NCBI RefSeq assembly: GCF_000235505.1
Contig: NZ_JH379027.1
Span: 2,656,704 to 2,699,347, forward strand
Direction of reading: 5' to 3'
From: Hungatella hathewayi WAL-18680
GTDB lineage: Bacteria; Bacillota; Clostridia; Lachnospirales; Lachnospiraceae
Length of the DNA: 42,644 nucleotides
Shown: positions 35,235 to 42,644 of the stretch, piece by piece
Layout: each line of letters starts with the position of its first letter
Position numbering within the stretch: position 1 is the first letter of the stretch
Notes under the pieces: model-generated
Told to the model about the DNA's origin: nothing
Seen by the model: the letters and a program-made list of their open reading frames with translations, nothing else
The model's database searches: none
Position numbers and translations under genes: made by a program

Positions 35235-36068
35235 GTGAAAGAGAAGAAAACCAGAATCTATTGGCTGTTATTACTGCCTGGCATCTTATTTATTACCTTT
35301 TTTATGCTGATACCGCTGTTTTCTATTATCCTGAAAACATTTTTTAATGAGGGCGGCAGCTTTTCCCTGGAGGGATATTTCAAGCTGTTTCAGAGCACCT
35401 ATTTTCAGCAGGTGTTTGTGCGCAGCATCAAGCTGAGTCTTATCAGCACGCTGGTGTGCGCGGTGCTTGGGTTCCCCACCTCCTATTACATTTCCAAATA
35501 TGCGAAAAATAAAGGCATGCTGATGGCTCTGGCGGTGTTCCCCATGTTCACAAGCCCTGTCATCCGCTCCTTCAGCTGGATGGTTATCCTGGGCAAGAAG
35601 GGAATTGTCAACACCACCCTGGTGAATCTGGGGCTGATACCGAAGCCGGTGGGTCTGCTCTACAATGAGTTTTCCATGGTGGTGGGCTTTATCCAGCTGT
35701 TCCTGCCGCTGATGATCCTGTCACTGATTGGTGTGATGGACAACATTTCCGAGGATTTGAACGAGGCGGCCTGCAGTCTTGGGGCTACCAGGCTGGGAGC
35801 TTTCCGCCATATCGTCTTTCCACTCAGCATTCCGGGACTTGTGACCGGGAGCGTGCTGGTATTTACCGGATGTCTGACGGCCTACACCACGCCCCAGCTT
35901 CTGGGCGGAACCGACACCCGGGTGCTGGCGACCATGATATACCAGCAGGCCATGTCCTTGGGAGACTGGACCCAGGCTTCGGTGGTGGCGGTGGTGATGA
36001 TTGTGGTCACCATAGTCGTATCCAGCGGTATCAACGCGGCCAGCCGGAAATTAAATCCAACCATTTAG
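35235..36068 (+). CDS. potB: ABC transporter permease, PotB-like
   Basis: A 277-aa inner-membrane permease of the spermidine/putrescine-type family (BPD_transp_1) with six hydrophobic segments and the coupling motif DLNEAACSLGATRLGAFRHI. The GTG at 35235 is preferred because AGAGGGG lies seven bases before it and the protein then begins MKEKKTRIYW, directly ahead of TM1; an in-frame GTG at 35181 sits in a hairpin. It is the first gene of a permease-ATPase-binding protein-permease operon. The ligand may be a polyamine, but this family also imports other small cations and phosphonates. Confidence 0.88.
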   Translation: MKEKKTRIYWLLLLPGILFITFFMLIPLFSIILKTFFNEGGSFSLEGYFKLFQSTYFQQVFVRSIKLSLISTLVCAVLGFPTSYYISKYAKNKGMLMALAVFPMFTSPVIRSFSWMVILGKKGIVNTTLVNLGLIPKPVGLLYNEFSMVVGFIQLFLPLMILSLIGVMDNISEDLNEAACSLGATRLGAFRHIVFPLSIPGLVTGSVLVFTGCLTAYTTPQLLGGTDTRVLATMIYQQAMSLGDWTQASVVAVVMIVVTIVVSSGINAASRKLNPTI

Positions 36069-36083
36069 AGAAGGAGAACTCCT

Positions 36084-37121
36084 ATGTCATTATTAGAATT
36101 ACAGAATATCACAGCGGGATATGATAACAATGTCATCCTGAAGGATTTGAATTTTCAGGTGGAGAAAGGGGAACTGGTGTCCCTGCTGGGCTCCAGCGGC
36201 TGCGGCAAGACCACGACCCTGCGGCTGATTGCGGGATTTTCCAACCCTATGTCCGGAACCTTCATGTTCGACGGCAAGGACTACACCCACGTGCCGCTGC
36301 ACAAGAGAAACTTCGGCTTTGTGTTCCAGAGCTACGCCCTGTTTCCCCATATGACCATTTTCGACAACGTGGCCTTTGGCTTAAAGATGCGGAAAATGTC
36401 GCCGGAGCAGATGAAAAAAGAAGTGATGGACATGCTGGAGACTGTGGACCTGGCAGGCTTTGAGAACCGTTTCCCCAAGGAAATGTCCGGCGGACAGAGA
36501 CAGAGGGTGGCCCTTGCAAGGGCGCTGGTGATCAAACCGGATTTGCTGCTGCTGGACGAGCCATTAAGCAACCTGGACGCCAAGCTGCGGGTGAAGATGC
36601 GGGTGGAGATTCGAAGACTCCAGCAGAAGTTTGGTTTCACGGCCATATATGTGACCCACGACCAGGAGGAGTGCTTTGCCATCTCCGACAAGGTGGCGAT
36701 CATGAACAAGGGCGTCATCGAGCAGATGGACGCGCCGTCGGTCATCTACAACCATCCGAACACGGAATTTATCGCCCATTTTGTGGGATTTGAGAATTTT
36801 ATCGATTTGACGAAGACGGAGGAGGCCGATGTCTACCGGGCGGCCAACGGTCAGAGCATCCGCGTGATGAACGGAAAGGCGGGAGAGCGTTTCAAGGCCT
36901 GCATCCGTCCGGAGGATATCCAGGTGGCGCCGGCAGGCACATCCATGGTGAACGGCATTCCGGGAGAGATTACGGTAAACACATTCCTTGGCAAGCGGAA
37001 CCAGTACAATGTGAAAACAGACATTGGGGAGCTGGAGGTCAGCACGGACCAGGAGAATGTTTACAGGAGCGGGGACAAGGTGACACTGTCTCTGGCCCCA
37101 AATAAAATTATATTGCTTTAA
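36084..37121 (+). CDS. potA: ABC transporter ATP-binding protein, PotA-like
   Basis: A 345-aa ATPase energising the Pot-type importer. Walker A is GSSGCGKTTT (near 37-46), Q-loop in FGFVFQSYALFPHM, signature MSGGQRQRVALARAL, Walker B LLLLDEPLSNLD, H-loop in VTHDQEE. The C-terminal about 100 residues (from GFENFI) are a TOBE regulatory domain. It starts 15 bases after the permease with AGAAGGAGAACTCCT before the ATG. A close relative could be FbpC-type iron ATPases; the neighbouring PotD-like binding protein favours an organic cation. Confidence 0.92.
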   Translation: MSLLELQNITAGYDNNVILKDLNFQVEKGELVSLLGSSGCGKTTTLRLIAGFSNPMSGTFMFDGKDYTHVPLHKRNFGFVFQSYALFPHMTIFDNVAFGLKMRKMSPEQMKKEVMDMLETVDLAGFENRFPKEMSGGQRQRVALARALVIKPDLLLLDEPLSNLDAKLRVKMRVEIRRLQQKFGFTAIYVTHDQEECFAISDKVAIMNKGVIEQMDAPSVIYNHPNTEFIAHFVGFENFIDLTKTEEADVYRAANGQSIRVMNGKAGERFKACIRPEDIQVAPAGTSMVNGIPGEITVNTFLGKRNQYNVKTDIGELEVSTDQENVYRSGDKVTLSLAPNKIILL

Positions 37122-37142
37122 GGGAGAAAAGGGAGAACAATT

Positions 37143-38276
37143 ATGAAGAAAAACATGATGGCTGTCACAATGGCAGCAGTACTGGCAGCAGGAGCCTTGA
37201 CCGGCTGTGGCGGCGGTTCCGGAACAGCGGACACGAAAGCGGCAGGAGCGGAGAGCACCGCGGCGGGAGCAGCGGAAACCAGCGCGCAGGCGGCGGGAGA
37301 TTTGCCATTCGCAGGACAGAAACTGAGCATTTCCACATTTTCCTTCAATGCGGAGCTGTTACAGAAAAATGTATACGACCCCTTCATGGCGGCCACCGGC
37401 TGTGAACTGATTGTGGAGGGCGGAAAGAACGCGGAGCGTGTGACCAAGATTAAGGAGTCACCGGCCAACTACGATGTGGTGATTATCGGGGATGCCTTTA
37501 TCGCGGACCTGATTGACGCCGGTCTGGTGGAGACCGTGGACAGCACGAAGCTGACCAACTTAGACGCCTTATATGATATTGCAAAAGCGCCGTTTGGCGA
37601 GGAGTACGGCCCGGCTTACACCTTCAACCGTCTGGGAATTGTCTATGACCAGGCCACCACGCCAGTGGAGGTGACCAAATGGGAAGAACTGTGGAATCCT
37701 GATTTTGAGGGCTCTATCGCCATCCCGGATATCACGGCGACCACCGGCCCGTTATTCTACTACTCCGTAGCGAAGATGATGGGACTGGAGCCAGGCAAGG
37801 ACGACGACGCTATCTTTGCCAAGCTGGCAGAGTTAAAGCCCAACGTGGCCAAGACCTACACCAGCGCCAATGATACCATCACCATGTTAAACCAGGGTGA
37901 AATCTCCGCGGCGGTGCTGCTGGATTACTCCTACACGGCTGCCAAAGAGGCTTCCGAGGATTATATCTGGGTGGACCCGGCCGAGGGAAGCTACAGCGGC
38001 TACAACACCATCAACATCGTGAAGGGCAGTGAGAATAAAGAACTGGCCGAGGCGTTTATTGATTTCTATATTTCCAAAGAGGTTCAGCTGGCCGAGGCGC
38101 TGGACGGCGTGGACTCCCCGGTGAGAAAAGACGTGGAGCTGACCGAAGAGCAGTCCGCCAACTTTACCTACGGCGCGGACATGATTGACAATCTGTTACT
38201 GCCCGACTGGTCCGTGATTAACGCCAACAAGGCGGACTGGACCGAGCGCTGGAATGAGTTATTCTCAGTCAAATAA
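37143..38276 (+). CDS. potD: ABC transporter substrate-binding lipoprotein, PotD-like
   Basis: A 377-aa extracellular lipoprotein: signal peptide with lipobox LTGC (Cys22), an Ala/Gly/Thr/Glu linker (23-52), then a periplasmic-binding fold of SBP_bac class (about 55-375) with FAGQKLSISTFSFNAEL, YDVVIIGDAFIADLI and LNQGEISAAVLLDYSYTA. It belongs to the PotD/PotF-type group; the polyamine-binding acidic and aromatic residues cannot be assigned with confidence by eye. It lies 21 bases after the ATPase, in the order B-A-D-C, which differs from the E. coli A-B-C-D order. Confidence 0.88.
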   Translation: MKKNMMAVTMAAVLAAGALTGCGGGSGTADTKAAGAESTAAGAAETSAQAAGDLPFAGQKLSISTFSFNAELLQKNVYDPFMAATGCELIVEGGKNAERVTKIKESPANYDVVIIGDAFIADLIDAGLVETVDSTKLTNLDALYDIAKAPFGEEYGPAYTFNRLGIVYDQATTPVEVTKWEELWNPDFEGSIAIPDITATTGPLFYYSVAKMMGLEPGKDDDAIFAKLAELKPNVAKTYTSANDTITMLNQGEISAAVLLDYSYTAAKEASEDYIWVDPAEGSYSGYNTINIVKGSENKELAEAFIDFYISKEVQLAEALDGVDSPVRKDVELTEEQSANFTYGADMIDNLLLPDWSVINANKADWTERWNELFSVK

Positions 38277-38295
38277 AAGAGGAGCGTAAAACCTG

Positions 38296-39075
38296 ATGAA
38301 GAAAAGTAAATCACTCTTGATAATAACCATACTTGTCTATGTATTTCTGGTGGGACCTTTGCTGGTGATTGTGGCGGCTTCCTTTAGCGACACCACTTAT
38401 TTAAAGTTTCCGGGAGAGGGATTTACGCTGCGCTGGTACGAGCAGATTCTGAAGGTGAAATCCTTTGGGGCGGCGGCGAAATACAGTATCATCGTGGCTC
38501 TGGCCGCCACTCTGATTGCGCTGCTTTTAGGACTGCCGGCGGCTTACGCGCTGAACCGGTACCGGTTTAAGGGAAAAGAGGCGATAAAGGGACTGTTCCT
38601 GTCGCCGGTATTGATTCCTGTTATCGTGCTGGGCTTTGTCATGCTTCGTTATGTGGTAAACCGGTATCACCTGCCGGCGCTGCCCAGTCTGCTGATTGGA
38701 CATACGATTCTATCCATCCCCTATGTGATGCGGGTGGTGACCTCCAGCCTGGCAAACTTTGATTTTGCCACGGAGGAGGCGGCCCGGATTCTGGGGGCGG
38801 GGCAGGTGTATACCTTCTTTCACATTGTACTGCCGAATATCAAGTCGGGTATTGCCTCGGCCTGTATTATGGCGATTATCAACTCCTTCAATAACGTGTC
38901 CCTGTCAGCCTTCCTGACAAGCGCCGGGGTGACCATGCTGCCAATCGAGATGATGGCCTACGTGGAATATCACTTCGACCCCACTATCGCGGCCCTGGCC
39001 AGCCTTTTGATGGCGATTACGCTGGGCGTGATGCTGGTGATTGAGAAGACCTTGGGACTGAAGAGTGTTGTGTAG
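38296..39075 (+). CDS. potC: ABC transporter permease, PotC-like
   Basis: A 259-aa permease of the BPD_transp_1 family with six hydrophobic segments, forming the second membrane subunit of the importer. The coupling motif is DFATEEAARILGAGQVYTFF followed by HIVLPNI. It begins 19 bases after the binding-protein gene with AGAGGAGCG as ribosome site, and a convergent terminator region follows. With potB, potA and potD it makes a complete importer. Confidence 0.9.
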   Translation: MKKSKSLLIITILVYVFLVGPLLVIVAASFSDTTYLKFPGEGFTLRWYEQILKVKSFGAAAKYSIIVALAATLIALLLGLPAAYALNRYRFKGKEAIKGLFLSPVLIPVIVLGFVMLRYVVNRYHLPALPSLLIGHTILSIPYVMRVVTSSLANFDFATEEAARILGAGQVYTFFHIVLPNIKSGIASACIMAIINSFNNVSLSAFLTSAGVTMLPIEMMAYVEYHFDPTIAALASLLMAITLGVMLVIEKTLGLKSVV

Positions 39076-39116
39076 TGGGGAAATCAATGAGTATTATTGG
39101 ATAAAAAGAGAAAAGG

Positions 39117-39156
39117 AAAGCCGCTGTGGCATATCAAAATGCTTACGGCGGCTTTT
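39117..39156. terminator. convergent terminator between potC and the PfkB kinase gene
   Basis: AAAGCCGC (39117-39124) pairs with GCGGCTTT (39148-39155) around a long loop. The T-tracts on both sides are short (TTTT plus-strand; CTTTCCTTTTC minus-strand), so strength is moderate. Confidence 0.5.
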
Positions 39157-39160
39157 AGCG

Positions 39161-40078
39161 TTACGGTAATTCGATTCCAGGCAGGTCCAGTTCCCGGAAT
39201 AATTCCTCCGGAAGGGAAGCTCCCTTTACGCCCACCACCGCGGCGGAGACCCGGTTGGCAGTCTCGATGGCCTGGCGCAGCGGGATGTCGGCGGTCAGAC
39301 AGGAGAGAATGGCGCCGATGTGGGAGTCGCCGGCTCCGATGGTGTCCACGACCTGGGCCGGGACGCCGGGAATGGTGTAGGAGTCCCCATTCTGCTCCAG
39401 GCAGTAGGTGCCATGTTCCCCAAGGGTGATGATGACGGTGTTGTGGGTGGCGTCCTGCAGCTTCCTGGCGGCAGCCGGGATATCCCCGGTTCCGGTTAAT
39501 GCCTCCGCCTCCAGCTCGTTGATGTGGAGCATGGGGGAGAGGGCGAAGATGCGCTCCAGCCTGCCAGCCTGAATCCGGACTCCTCTGGGACCGGGGGCAA
39601 AGCAGACGGAAAGTTCTGGGTGTTCCTCCAAGTATTCCACCAGATTTCCGCCGGTTGGCTCCTCCACCTCCAGGCCGCAGATGTAGGCCATGGAATAATC
39701 GGTAGCCGGATAATCCTTCATCCAATCCTTCTGAAAGGTGTACTCCACCCCGTGATAGGAGAGAAAGGTGCGCTCCCCGGAGGCTTCCACCAGACAGTAG
39801 CAGCAGCCGTTTTCCTGCTCCGGCAGATAGATGGGGACATCCCGTCCCTGCTTTTTTAATTCTTTCAACACGTAGTCGCCGTAGGTGCCGCCGCCCACCG
39901 GGGAGATGAAGGTGTGTGGCGCGCGAAAGAGGTTCATCACGTAGGCAACATTATAGGCACAGCCGCCAAGCGCCATGGACTGGGCGGTGGGGCGGAGATT
40001 TTCCTGGGTTTTCGGCAGGTGGTCGATATTGATGATAATGTCGACACAGGTGGAGCCGATGACAAGCACTGGTTTCAT
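39161..40078 (-). CDS. PfkB-family carbohydrate/nucleoside kinase
   Basis: A 305-aa ribokinase-fold kinase. The N-terminal substrate region has MALGGCAYNVAYVMNLF (usual GGxxxN signature), the C-terminal anion hole and base are DTIGAGDSHIGAI (GAGD with the catalytic Asp; the usual following Phe is His-Ile here), and TLGEHGTY precedes it. The family phosphorylates ribose, fructose derivatives, adenosine or pseudouridine; the substrate is not readable. ATG 40078 follows AGGAGGAAATT; longer frames to 40138 would run into its promoter. It is divergent from the AbgA-like gene and convergent with the pot operon. Confidence 0.88.
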   Translation of the reverse strand: MKPVLVIGSTCVDIIINIDHLPKTQENLRPTAQSMALGGCAYNVAYVMNLFRAPHTFISPVGGGTYGDYVLKELKKQGRDVPIYLPEQENGCCYCLVEASGERTFLSYHGVEYTFQKDWMKDYPATDYSMAYICGLEVEEPTGGNLVEYLEEHPELSVCFAPGPRGVRIQAGRLERIFALSPMLHINELEAEALTGTGDIPAAARKLQDATHNTVIITLGEHGTYCLEQNGDSYTIPGVPAQVVDTIGAGDSHIGAILSCLTADIPLRQAIETANRVSAAVVGVKGASLPEELFRELDLPGIELP

Positions 40079-40109
40079 AATTTCCTCCTGATGTAATTTG
40101 CTATCATCC

Positions 40110-40138
40110 AGTATACGATAGAAACCTGTTTTCATCAA
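40110..40138 (-). promoter_or_regulatory. promoter of the PfkB kinase gene
   Basis: On the minus strand TTGATG (40133-40138), 17-base spacer, TATACT (40110-40115), 31 bases before the ATG. Its -35 box touches the -35 box of the divergent promoter at 40139. Confidence 0.6.
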
Positions 40139-40167
40139 TTGTTTTTGACGTTTATTTATGTTAGAAT
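40139..40167 (+). promoter_or_regulatory. candidate promoter of the abgA-like gene
   Basis: TTGTTT (40139-40144), 17-base spacer, TAGAAT (40162-40167), 47 bases before the ATG. Alternative: TTGACG at 40145 with TATGTA 18 bases on. Confidence 0.4.
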
Positions 40168-40214
40168 CTATGTAGTTTTCAGGAAGTAATCACAGATAAA
40201 GGAGAGAGAGAACT

Positions 40215-41525
40215 ATGGATGCGGAGATTATCACATTATCGAAGGCGCTGGCCGGTAAGAGCGTGGCGAGGCGGAGAGATTTTCATAAACACCCGGAGAT
40301 GGCCTGGTTTGAGATGCGGACATCGGCGATTATCGCGAAGACGCTGACGGAACTTGGATACGAGGTGCTGACCGGGAAAGCGGTCTGTGCGGAGCAGGCA
40401 AGAATCGGCGTCCCCTCGAAGGAGGCGCTGGAGGAGCACGCCGCGCTGGCGATGGAACAGGGGGCTCCGGCAGAGTATCTGACGGAGGAGATGAAGGAAG
40501 GATATACCGGCGTGATTGGGATCCTGCGCTGCGGGGAAGGACCTGTGGTGGCGCTCCGGTTTGACATTGACGCCCTGGGGCTTCATGAGAACGGGACGGA
40601 CAGCCACCGGCCCCACAGGGAAGGGTTTGCCTCCGTCAACGAGGGCGTCATGCACGCCTGCGGCCACGATGGCCATGCCGCTATCGGCCTGGGAGTGGCG
40701 GAGGTTCTGATGCAGTTAAAGGACCGGCTTCACGGCACGGTAAAGCTGTTGTTCCAGCCGGGCGAGGAGGGCACCAAGGGGGCCAGAGCCATGGTGGCGA
40801 ACGGTCACCTGGACGACGTGGACTTCTTCGCAGGCACCCACATTGCACCGGATGACGGGCCGGACGACGGGGATGTGACACCTGGCACCTACGGCTCCCT
40901 GGCTACCACCAAATACGACGTCTACTATCACGGACAGGCGTCCCACGCCGGCGGTTTTCCGGAGAAGGGCGCCAGCGCCATCGTGGCGGCGGCCAACGCG
41001 GTGGTGAATCTGACGGCGATTCCAAGGCACAGCGGCGGTATCAGCCGGATCAATATCGGCACCATCGAGGGCGGAACCGGGCGGAACGTGGTGCCGGACG
41101 AGGCGAAACTCCAGATTGAGGTGAGAGGGGAGACCACGGAGATTAACCGGTATATGGAGGACTGTGCCAGACGAATCTGTGAAGGGGCGGCGGTCATGTG
41201 CGGCTGCACCTGCGATATGGTGGTGATGGGCACCGCCGAGTCCCAGCAGAGCGATGAGGACTTCCTGACGGAAATCGGACAGCTGATCAGGGAGGAACTT
41301 CCCCATCTTCGGGTCAGCAGCTGTGAAAATGCCATGAACTGGGGAAGCGAGGATATCTCCCTGATGATGAACCGGGTGCAGGAGCACGGCGGCAAAGCGA
41401 CCTATATGCGCTCCATGACGCCTATGGCATCGGCGCAGCACACCACCGGCTTTGATTTTGACGAGAAGGTGCTGACAGAAGGGATACAGACCTTTGCCGC
41501 CATTGTCTGCCATTTTATGAAATAG
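40215..41525 (+). CDS. abgA: M20 amidohydrolase, AbgA-like (p-aminobenzoyl-glutamate hydrolase subunit A family)
   Basis: A 436-aa zinc-dependent M20D peptidase, the same length as E. coli AbgA, with corresponding segments throughout: RRRDFHKHPEMAWFEMRT, VALRFDIDALGLHE, SHRPHREGFASVNEGVMHA, CGHDGHAAIGLG (metal-binding H and D), FQPGEEGTKGARAMV (catalytic Glu-Glu pair) and ATTKYDVYYHGQASHAGG at the start of the lid. In E. coli AbgA and AbgB form a heterodimer that splits the folate breakdown product p-aminobenzoyl-glutamate; no abgB or abgT is in the window, so it may act alone or on another amide. AAAGGAGAGAGAA precedes the ATG. Confidence 0.87.
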   Translation: MDAEIITLSKALAGKSVARRRDFHKHPEMAWFEMRTSAIIAKTLTELGYEVLTGKAVCAEQARIGVPSKEALEEHAALAMEQGAPAEYLTEEMKEGYTGVIGILRCGEGPVVALRFDIDALGLHENGTDSHRPHREGFASVNEGVMHACGHDGHAAIGLGVAEVLMQLKDRLHGTVKLLFQPGEEGTKGARAMVANGHLDDVDFFAGTHIAPDDGPDDGDVTPGTYGSLATTKYDVYYHGQASHAGGFPEKGASAIVAAANAVVNLTAIPRHSGGISRINIGTIEGGTGRNVVPDEAKLQIEVRGETTEINRYMEDCARRICEGAAVMCGCTCDMVVMGTAESQQSDEDFLTEIGQLIREELPHLRVSSCENAMNWGSEDISLMMNRVQEHGGKATYMRSMTPMASAQHTTGFDFDEKVLTEGIQTFAAIVCHFMK

Positions 41526-41547
41526 AAGCATGTTATAAAATCACACA

Positions 41548-41587
41548 AAGGGGCGCCCGGCCAATGTTCTGGCCAGGCGCCCCTTGT
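41548..41587. terminator. strong terminator between abgA-like gene and the membrane-protein gene
   Basis: AAGGGGCGCC plus GGCCA (41548-41563) pairs with TGGCC plus GGCGCCCCTT (41570-41585), a very G+C-rich stem. The following sequence is TTGTCTG; on the minus strand TGTG. Serves two convergent genes. Confidence 0.7.
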
Positions 41588-41603
41588 CTGCTCTGCATAT
41601 CCA

Positions 41604-42227
41604 TTAATTTTCTTCGGATTTTTTGTCTTCCGCTTTTTTCTCCGTCTCCGGCTTTACCTCAATGTAAGGCGGAGACGGGATGATGGCATCGTTATCCAAG
41701 TCCAAATCCTCTTTCTTGGATTTAATCATCCGGATGCCCAGCACGATAATCAGGAGGGCGATGACGCCCTGGGGAATGGTATTGCTGGCCCGGAAGATAA
41801 AGTTTCTTAAGGTATCCGGTACATGGAGCATCCACATCATTTCCCTGGTGAAATCGGTGAGAATATTCCACAGGATGCTGACGCCAAAGAGAATCAGGAT
41901 TCCGGCAACCAGCTTTCTGTACTTGCGAAGCCAGTCGTTGAAAACAAAGGTGTTTGGATCAAACGGGACAATCCAGTAGTCTTCCTGGGCATAGAATTCT
42001 TCGTCCGGCAGGCCATTTAGGTTATGCACGTGAAAGAAGCTGTAAAACCAGATGACCGGCAGAAGGAACATGAAGACGGGGGAGTTTAACACCCCGCTCA
42101 GCGCGGATACAATGCCGAAGATACACATCAGGCTGATACCCATTTTATAAAATCCAAGATACATCTCCCCGGCGCCTGGAATCAGGGAAAAGCAGAATGT
42201 AAAAAATTTATTTTTCTTATTTGTCAT
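41604..42227 (-). CDS. multi-pass membrane protein of unknown function
   Basis: A 207-aa protein not recognised as a named family. The N-terminus has a basic start and FSLIPGAGEMYLGFYKMG, a pattern like the TM2-domain type (Gly-rich IPG...YLG). Hydrophobic segments lie at about 28-46, 50-66, 107-125 and 151-168, and the last 40 residues are charged (many Glu and Lys), so the tail is probably cytosolic. Its ATG overlaps the stop of the upstream zinc-finger gene by 11 bases (ATGACAAATAA), so the two are translationally coupled and probably function together, perhaps as a regulatory membrane pair. The function is not known. Confidence 0.75.
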   Translation of the reverse strand: MTNKKNKFFTFCFSLIPGAGEMYLGFYKMGISLMCIFGIVSALSGVLNSPVFMFLLPVIWFYSFFHVHNLNGLPDEEFYAQEDYWIVPFDPNTFVFNDWLRKYRKLVAGILILFGVSILWNILTDFTREMMWMLHVPDTLRNFIFRASNTIPQGVIALLIIVLGIRMIKSKKEDLDLDNDAIIPSPPYIEVKPETEKKAEDKKSEEN

Positions 42228-42644
42228 CAGATGATACCTCCGTTTTGTGATTAGTGAATTGATTGGTAATGCCGTTTATGATATCCGTAATATCCAGCGC
42301 CTGCTCGTAGAGGCGGGAAAACGGTTTTGCTTCCCGGTAGTGTGTTCCGCTTCCATGAGCGATTCCGGTGGAAAAGGAAGGACCGGCCAGGGATGGCGCC
42401 ATAATGAGAAACACAAGGGCGAACACCGTTGCAAATCCCACCTTCAGGGCGTAATAGAACAGTTCCAGTTTTTTGGTACGCCTGGTTGCTCTTTGCCACA
42501 ATCTGTATATCCAGCTGGCGGCTCTTCTTTAAAATTAGTCTTCTTTTAAATATCTGGGCGCGCTTATAAGCTCCTGCTCCTCAATATAGTCCGCAAACTG
42601 CTCCATGCAGTAATCGCAGGATGCCAGATGCTCCAAATCGCTGA
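42217..42644 (-). pseudogene. zinc-finger, anti-sigma-like membrane protein, frame broken twice and cut by the window edge
   Basis: Entering from the right edge the minus strand reads HLASCDYCMEQFADYIEEQ then SAPRYLKED and meets TAA (42535-42537). Continuing in the next frame gives ILKKSRQLDIQIVAKSNQAYQK, which again meets a break at a six-A run (42469-42474 on the plus strand as T); back in the first frame it runs LELFYYALKVGFATVFALVF and ends at 42217. Joined, this is a coherent protein: the end of a zinc-finger domain (C-x2-C), a linker, one membrane segment and a short tail. A first frameshift of -1 (or +2) near 42530-42545 and a +1 in the homopolymer cancel out. Without correction the second part could start only at TTG 42501. 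Role inferred as anti-sigma-like. Confidence 0.65.

Overview
The window looks like chromosomal DNA of a Firmicute of class Clostridia, most likely Lachnospiraceae of the Enterocloster/Lachnoclostridium type. The basis is the G+C-rich but Gram-positive-style gene set (strong GGAGG ribosome sites, YesM/AraC two-component pairs, PduL-AckA acetate module, TmcAL, a YceD-RpmF-PlsX-AcpP-Rnc-Smc-FtsY backbone). The genus is inferred from gene content, not from an rRNA gene. No rRNA, tRNA, CRISPR array, integrase or transposase was seen.

Layout. 1-244: tail of a zinc-finger, anti-sigma-like membrane protein. 276-8071: polA, coaE, walJ, a 154-bp hairpin-rich MITE-like element, an ACT/UPF0210 pair, a histidine phosphatase and a SAM methyltransferase. 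8129-12264: tmcAL (minus strand), then pduL-ackA, then yceD-rpmF from a perfect consensus promoter. 12311-24070: an accessory block between rpmF and plsX holding a CDF metal exporter under a NiCo (czcD) riboswitch, a histidine kinase / lipoprotein binding protein / AraC response regulator trio, a GntR-LacI type repressor, and a YtfQ-YtfR-YtfT-YjfF-like sugar ABC transporter. 24291-30972: plsX, acpP, rnc, smc, ftsY; smc carries a one-base frameshift. 31041-35054: threonine ammonia-lyase, a ClC-type anion transporter with an unusual filter, and an amidohydrolase. 35235-39075: a PotB-A-D-C type ABC importer. 39161-41525: a PfkB kinase and an AbgA-like M20 peptidase from back-to-back divergent promoters. 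41604-42644: a membrane protein of unknown function coupled to a second zinc-finger protein whose reading frame is broken twice and which runs off the right edge.

How the parts work together. PduL and AckA make acetate and ATP from acetyl-CoA. The plsX-ftsY run covers phospholipid precursor supply, RNA processing, chromosome organisation and membrane targeting. In the accessory block the membrane lipoprotein lies inside the two-component operon and is a paralogue of the transporter's own binding protein, which suggests a three-component sugar sensor driving the adjacent transporter. The metal exporter is wired to its riboswitch with an overlapping terminator.

Points for a second look: the NiCo riboswitch, the MITE-like element at 4389-4542, the homopolymer frameshifts in smc and in the right-edge gene (biology or sequence error), the three-component sensor, and the pot/amidohydrolase/PfkB/AbgA catabolic neighbourhood.
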